A DNA stretch of 64,000 nt, taken from the NCBI GenBank assembly GCA_020466095.1, contig CM035806.1, positions 10,777,224 to 10,841,223 on the forward strand, in the 5' to 3' direction. The notes below the pieces were generated by a model. The model ran no database searches, was not told where the DNA came from, and was given only the letters and a program-made list of their open reading frames with translations. Within the stretch, counting starts at the first letter, position 1, and every line of letters begins with the position of its first letter. The position numbers and the translations under genes were made by a program. Shown piece by piece: positions 59,100 through 64,000 of this stretch. Source of the DNA: Chlorops oryzae. Its lineage: Eukaryota; Arthropoda; Insecta; Diptera; Chloropidae.

Positions 59100-61313
59100 T
59101 GTTATTGTTGTTGTTTTTGCTGTTTTTCTTTGGTGTTTATTGAAACAATTTCGGTACAACAAGCAACAAAAATTTCGCGCACAGCTTTTGGCATATTTTC
59201 ATTGCACTCTCGTCTTGCCCGCTTCTGCCCGCTTTTCCCTTCCTCCCGTGCATTATTATTTTGTGTTATTCGTTGTTGGCGTTGTCTTTGCTGCTGCTGC
59301 TGTTGTTGTTGTTGTTTTTTGTTGTTCCTATTGCTGCACCATTGCACCGTTGTGCCGTGTTGTGTGTTTGTTTAGCAACAATACCACAAATAACAACAAC
59401 CTCATCAAACATGACTACAAGCAATTTCCTTTACCGATGACGACAACGCAGAGGACCGAGAGGACGGAGAGGACAATAACGATTCGGTTGTTGCAACAGG
59501 CTGTTTCTGCAGATATGTAGCAGGGACAGATGAGGAAAGACCGAAAAGGCTGAAGAGAACACGCCGAGATTCAATTCGAAGGCAGCCCATTCGAAATTCG
59601 CGTTCGCGTTTGCGGTTGCGTTTGCGTTTGCGCCTGCGCAATGTGTGACTCGTAATTTTAGTTGGCAACTTTAGAAATCATCCTCCCAATGCGCCTGTCG
59701 CAGCCCGCCCTCAACAGCATTTTTGCAGCTTTTATTTCGCTTGTTCGTCGTCAATGTTTCTTGGCAGTTTAGTTTATTGTAAAATTTTGTGTTTTTCTGT
59801 TCATGTTTTTTTTTTATTTCGCTGTTTCGCTGTTTTTAACGAACTTCTTTTCTTTTCTTTTTTTTTTTTTTGTAGATTTTTTCTCTTATTTTTGGGATTT
59901 TTTCTCAGATGTTGCAGCAGCAAAAGCAGCGCAACAATTCCACAATTCGAGACAACATGCTTTCGGTTTGTGCAAATAATTCGCCTTCATCTAAATCAAC
60001 AACGAAAGCCTTAAATAAAAAATCGAATTTTTGCATTTCGGGATTAATGGATTTGTTTATTTATTTATTTTTTCCTTTTTTGTTTTTGTCTCTTTTTTGT
60101 TTGTATTCATTCGAGTATCCATTTGAAGTTTGGTTTTTTCTTGGCAATTTTTTTTTTATTTTATTATTATTATTTTTTTTTTTTTGTGAAGGAAGAAGGT
60201 GTGGGAATAAATTTCAGATTTCCGATTCGATTATGGAATAATTTTTTTTCCCCCTTCTTAGGCTTCATTGTGACGGCCTCCGTAGTTGGTTGAGATGCCA
60301 ACTTACGAAGCGAGAGGGTTCTGGGTTCAACTCCCAGCTCAGGTTGTGACGTTTTTTCTGTTTTTCTTCGTCTTCTCATTATACGTGGTATTACAACGGA
60401 CCCACGTGAGGCCTAAGTGTGTCACCTTTGGTAACAGCCACACTAAACACAAACCTAACCTAGGCTTCAATGTAGATCTGTTTTCGATCTTTGAAAATTT
60501 TGTGGTCTACTCGAAGCATTTCTTCGTCTGCAGAGATTTGAGAATAAATAGAAGTCACATTCGAAAAATGTCGAAACTTCAATAAAAATTCTTCAATAGA
60601 TATGAGAAATGAAGTTATGAAAAATAATAACCAAAACTATTCATGAGTTTCAAATTCAGTTCAGGAGACCCTGCCAACCATCTCGAAATGTTGTTCCACC
60701 AATTCATTAAAAAAAAATCTTCAGTCCCCGCAACAACCGCAAAACAAAAAAAAACAAAAACACAATAAGAAAACTAACAAAACATCAGCAAAACAACAAA
60801 CAGATTTGTATCATTATCGCCAAGTGAGATCTTGCGCTTAGCTGCCGTCGTCGTCGCCGTCGTCGCCGCCATAACCATTACCTTTGCCTTTTGCGCGCCT
60901 TCGAAGCGCTACTAACCAACCTTAAAAGTCGCAATGCGGTCTCTCTTGGTGTACCCTAAGATCCAAGTTCATTGTCCTTCGTATGCACAACTGCCAACTT
61001 CCACCATCCATCCCATCTTATCCCAACCCAAACCCAAACCCAAAACGAAGCCAAAGCCGAAGCCGATGCCGAAGCTGAAACCAAAACCCAAACAAAACGC
61101 AACAAAACAACGAAATGTGTTGGGGAAAAAAAAATCACTTCGTTGATAAATTGACTGCGCGATCATAGCTTCAAAGATATACAAAGACCGAAAGACATGA
61201 AAAGATTTCATTCAGCGAAAGTGATCGCGATCGCACTGATATGATTATGACTTCTCGTCGCATAATCCACAGGACTACATGGATCGTTCCCATTAAGAAC
61301 GAACACACCATTC

Positions 61314-61345
<32 letters not shown>

Positions 61346-61440
61346 GCATACACGCACACACAAAAAACTAATAATAATAATAATAATAATAATAAAGAAT
61401 AAAAACAAAACTAAATCGAGAAAAGGTCGTCTTTAAAAAA
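59100..61440. other. Element-poor, simple-repeat-rich DNA
   Basis: Holds (TTG)n/(CTG)n near 59290-59320, GCGTTTGCGGTTGCGTTTGC (59600-59635), CCCAAACCCAAACCCAAA (61028-61046), (AC)n at 61316-61346 and (AAT)n at 61369-61396. One SINE sits at 60272. No supported gene; possible untranslated or regulatory DNA. Confidence 0.5.
60272..60460 (+). mobile_element. tRNA-derived SINE with 13-bp target duplication
   Basis: TAGGCTTCATTGT (60259-60271) and TAGGCTTCAATGT (60461-60473) flank it. The head has TAGTTGGTTGAGATGCC (A-box region) and GGGTTCAACTCCCAGCTC (B box); the tail reads ACAAACCTAACC. The parent tRNA is not clear. Confidence 0.82.
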
Positions 61441-61802
61441 TTGTTATCGCCATTTCCTCGTCAGTACTCCCGATTCTTGTTCAGTTTATGATAGGTTCTC
61501 TCAATCGTCGACTAGCTGCTCGATAGCTACTCGATTGCGTTCGGGATTCTTTCTATTTGATAAGCGCTGTTTTCTTTTTCTTCCTCCTTTGCTTTCTTTT
61601 ATTTCATTTTTTATTTTATATTTTATTTTTATTTTTTAATGATCCATTATCATTGATCGGCTTGAAAATTGTCGCTAAGCAATTAAACTTTGTTATCTAC
61701 AGTTGAGAGATGAAGTACCGCACGGTACCGTACCTACTGTGAGCATCAGTTGCATCGAAAGAAAAGCGATCGTTTCTTCGGAATACCCTATTGGGATTAC
61801 AT

Positions 61803-62017
61803 CATATATAACTATATATGTCACTCAGGAGCCGTTTCCATTTTGGCTCTTTTCACCACGGTTTTGGGTACCCACCAAAATGAGCATTTTTCACTTAGGT
61901 ACTCACCAAAAGTATTTCTCTCTCGCTCTTTTTTCGCCTGGCGAGTAACCTCTCTTTCTAACTGGCGCGAAACGTCCCGCGCAATATCTATGAGAGTGAC
62001 ATATATGGTTATATGTG
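61803..62017. mobile_element. hAT-like MITE with 8-bp duplication GATTACAT
   Basis: Termini CATATATAACTATATATGTC and, reverse-complemented, CACATATAACCATATATGTC. GATTACAT is at 61795-61802 and 62018-62025. 215 bp; the two ORFs over it are not genes. Confidence 0.88.
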
Positions 62018-62078
62018 GATTACATAAACTACATACTATTTTTAAATCGTAAAGAGGATATGCTTGCGTTAGTATAAT

Positions 62079-62308
62079 GCTCAAAATCCAATATTGCGAG
62101 AGCTCGTTGCGAGATACCGTGACGTCATAAAAATATTTTGTTTAACGCATTTCAATCTCTAATGAGAGTTTTGCGGCATGGTCATTAATGCAATATTTGA
62201 AACAAGTACCAATCTAACGAGTAACGAGTACTCATAAAATATAGGCGTTATCACTTGAGCTTGAATTTTACTTAAAAATTTTGTTTAAATGAACCAAAAC
62301 TCGGACAA
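62079..62308 (+). mobile_element. AAGCCCAAAATCC MITE, partial copy 3
   Basis: CTCAAAATCCAATATTGCGA through CGAGTAACGAGTACTCATAA and GTTATCACTTGAGCTTGAAT; the right half is missing. Confidence 0.75.
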
Positions 62309-62502
62309 GCCTGGCTTCTACCTTATGAGGTCTACAAGCTATGTAGAAAATGCTCACTACTTCATTTACTCATTTTCAAATAAAATTTTGATCTTACACG
62401 AAATAAAATCTCGTTCAGAACATCGTTTTTCAAAAACTTCCAAAAAAAAGTCACACAGCAACCCTGGTGTGAGGATTATTTTGAATTAATATTAAAAAAG
62501 TA

Positions 62503-63025
62503 AAGCCTAAAATCCAACATTGCGAGAGCGCGAGACGAGACGCACACAAATTTCAATATATTCAATCATATGGTTCAAGCTCCAATGTATCGCACTGCGA
62601 GACCTCGTAGCGAGAAAATTTTGAAAAATTGAATATTTCTCGTTGCGAGGCAATTTGACAGGTTAATGATGTAGCTATTTTTTGAGTACTCGCTATTGGG
62701 TACTCGTTTAAACTAATAAAACAAAAACTGTTCACTGTTCCGTGAAAAAGAGCTTTTAAAATGTTTCGCGAGCTTTGGTTCATTTTGAAAAATTTTTGAA
62801 AATTTGAATTAAAATTTAAACTCAAGTGATAGCGTATAATTTGTATGAGTACTCGGTACTCGTTAGATTGGTACTTGGTTCAAATATTGCATTACTAGAA
62901 GCGAAATTATGCTATCATCTGCGTGACGTAAAACTCTCATTGGAGATTAAAATGCGTCACGCAAAACATTTCCGTGACGTCGCGCACTCTCGCATCGGGC
63001 TCTCGCAATATTCGATTTTGGGCTT
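62503..63025 (-). mobile_element. AAGCCCAAAATCC MITE, copy 2
   Basis: Reverse complement of 56088-56635 over its whole length, starting AAGCCTAAAATCCAACATTG and ending ATTCGATTTTGGGCTT. Target duplication not evident. Confidence 0.87.
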
Positions 63026-63683
63026 AAGCATGATGAAATTTCAGAAAGCGGGCAATAAAGACAAAATGAAGTGGCTGTGAATATATAAGTTTTGATAAGG
63101 GCAATTAAGATTTTTGCAAGAGTAAAAAAATCCCGCTTTGCAAGAAAAATTTGTACCTATTGATTGAGCTCTGATTTAAAGCGCTTCCTAAAATTGGTCC
63201 ATTATTTGTTCTTCGCAATTGATTGATTCCCCTTTTTTTTTTTTCTTTTTCATTTAATACTTCTTCGACTTTCTTATCAAATTATAATTCGCACAGTCGA
63301 TCAGGTGACAGCTCACCCAATAAAAACTGATCATTTAGTCAATTAAATCAAAAGCAATTACAGTCAACATTGTTGTCAGGCCGAACAAGATCGCAACAAG
63401 TATGACAACAATAGTCGAAGAACAAGAACAACACCAACGACTGAGAGCAACAGTCTCCAAAAAAAAGAAAAAATTTTTAATAATAATATTAATAAGAATA
63501 AATAGGAAAAAAAAAGAGGAAGAAAACATACCCATTAATGTCTGGTATTATCGATTGCAACTCTATATATGTATGTATGTATGTATGTTTGTACATACTG
63601 GCTGGTATGGACGGCAGTCGCTACATATGTATGTATGTTGTAGCTGGCAAGTCTGTGCTGAACTCTAGACTACATTAAATTAC

Positions 63684-64000
63684 ATGGTTCCGAGAGTGAA
63701 TTCGAGTAAAATTGATTGGTTGAAACCGACCGAACGAATGAGACGTCCCACGACAGGCGGTCGTACCACCAAGCCATCCAGCAAGCTCAAGCTCAATCGC
63801 AATCGTTTTCTTAACAACATGATTACACGATATCGAGAGACGCAAGGTGCGCGCGCACACACGACAATCAAGCATCGCTCGACGACACCCTTTGAAAAGC
63901 GAATGCGATGGTTGGACACGATTGATCGTACATGTCGTATTACAGCGAAATTATCGGCAGCCAACAAACTGACATACACGACCACGACTATGACGACGAC
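63684..64000 (+). CDS. 5' part of an unrecognised basic protein, runs off the window
   Basis: An ATG at 63684 opens a frame with no stop for 105 codons to the window edge. The product starts MVPRVNSSKIDWLKPTERMR, is rich in Arg, Lys and Thr, contains TPFEKRMRWLDTIDRTCRIT, and becomes Thr-rich at the edge (TYTTTTMTTT). Codon third positions are G/C-rich, unlike the surrounding AT-rich DNA, which supports real coding. Two minus-strand frames across the same stretch are also open (63675-63875 and 63680-63985); I take them as shadows because they stop within the window and read as low-quality protein. No family recognised. It may be a first coding exon. Confidence 0.5.
   Translation, partial: MVPRVNSSKIDWLKPTERMRRPTTGGRTTKPSSKLKLNRNRFLNNMITRYRETQGARAHTTIKHRSTTPFEKRMRWLDTIDRTCRITAKLSAANKLTYTTTTMTT

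Noticed and set aside
59047..59520. 157-codon frame with hydrophobic start
   Set aside because: Composition follows (TTG)n and poly(T) DNA; overlapping frames on both strands are equally open.
63680..63985. 101-codon minus-strand frame
   Set aside because: Shadow of the + strand frame starting at 63684, which has the better codon composition and stays open to the edge.

Overview
This is eukaryotic, AT-rich, intron-containing DNA. The gene structure (short introns with GT..AG borders, TATAAAAG promoter), the many very short inverted-repeat transposons, the GTCY-repeat non-autonomous elements ending in a GTGTGTCGGGTATAAAAA-type tail and the (GA)n/(CA)n/(GATG)n/(CAA)n simple repeats all point to an insect, most likely a higher (schizophoran) fly. 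A tephritid-like fly is my guess, but no sequence here fixes the species. Nothing bacterial, viral or plasmid-like is visible.

Only one large protein gene can be read with confidence. Positions 9783-20804 (+ strand) hold a complete 17-exon gene encoding a 1,295-residue CFAP61 (FAP61) orthologue. CFAP61 is a subunit of the calmodulin- and spoke-associated complex at the base of axonemal radial spokes. Every exon-exon junction is in phase, no exon is broken, and one intron needs a GC donor. In a fly such a gene would serve the sperm flagellum and possibly chordotonal cilia.

Just downstream are two small, unrecognised candidates with signal-peptide-like N-termini: an 87-codon ORF on + (21329-21592), and the first two exons of a gene on - (23364-23545) under a good TATA box. 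Between them and CFAP61 lie decayed tandem copies of the end of the last CFAP61 exon. At the right edge a basic ORF starts at 63684 and runs open out of the window. A 69-codon basic ORF at 3642-3851 is a weak candidate.

The rest is intergenic or intronic DNA dominated by non-autonomous mobile elements, many of them bounded here to the base from inverted repeats and target duplications. Elements with 8-bp duplications (hAT type) are at 1514, 48632 and 61803. TTAA elements are at 32435, 42086 and 46725, with a likely fourth near 2056. TA-flanked Tc1/pogo-like elements are at 29769, 33278, 33418 and 44195. DINE-1/mini-me-like elements are at 4856, 30997, 33211 and 37883. tRNA-derived SINEs are at 40521, 42399 and 60272, and a TIR-bordered element carrying a tRNA-Met-like core occurs at 8692 and 10391. 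Several are nested, the deepest four levels (33211-35188).

Region by region: 1-9700 intergenic with element copies and a tandem array (6358-7308); 9783-20804 CFAP61; 20805-23700 decayed exon copies and small candidate genes; 23700-35200 repeats, including a (GA)n tract at 27.8-28.4 kb and a (CT)n tract at 31.5-32.0 kb; 35200-37900, 49300-51100 and 58900-61700 simple-repeat-rich, largely element-poor DNA that looks like regulatory or intronic sequence of an unseen gene; 38000-58900 and 61700-63100 dense in elements; 63684-64000 start of a new ORF.
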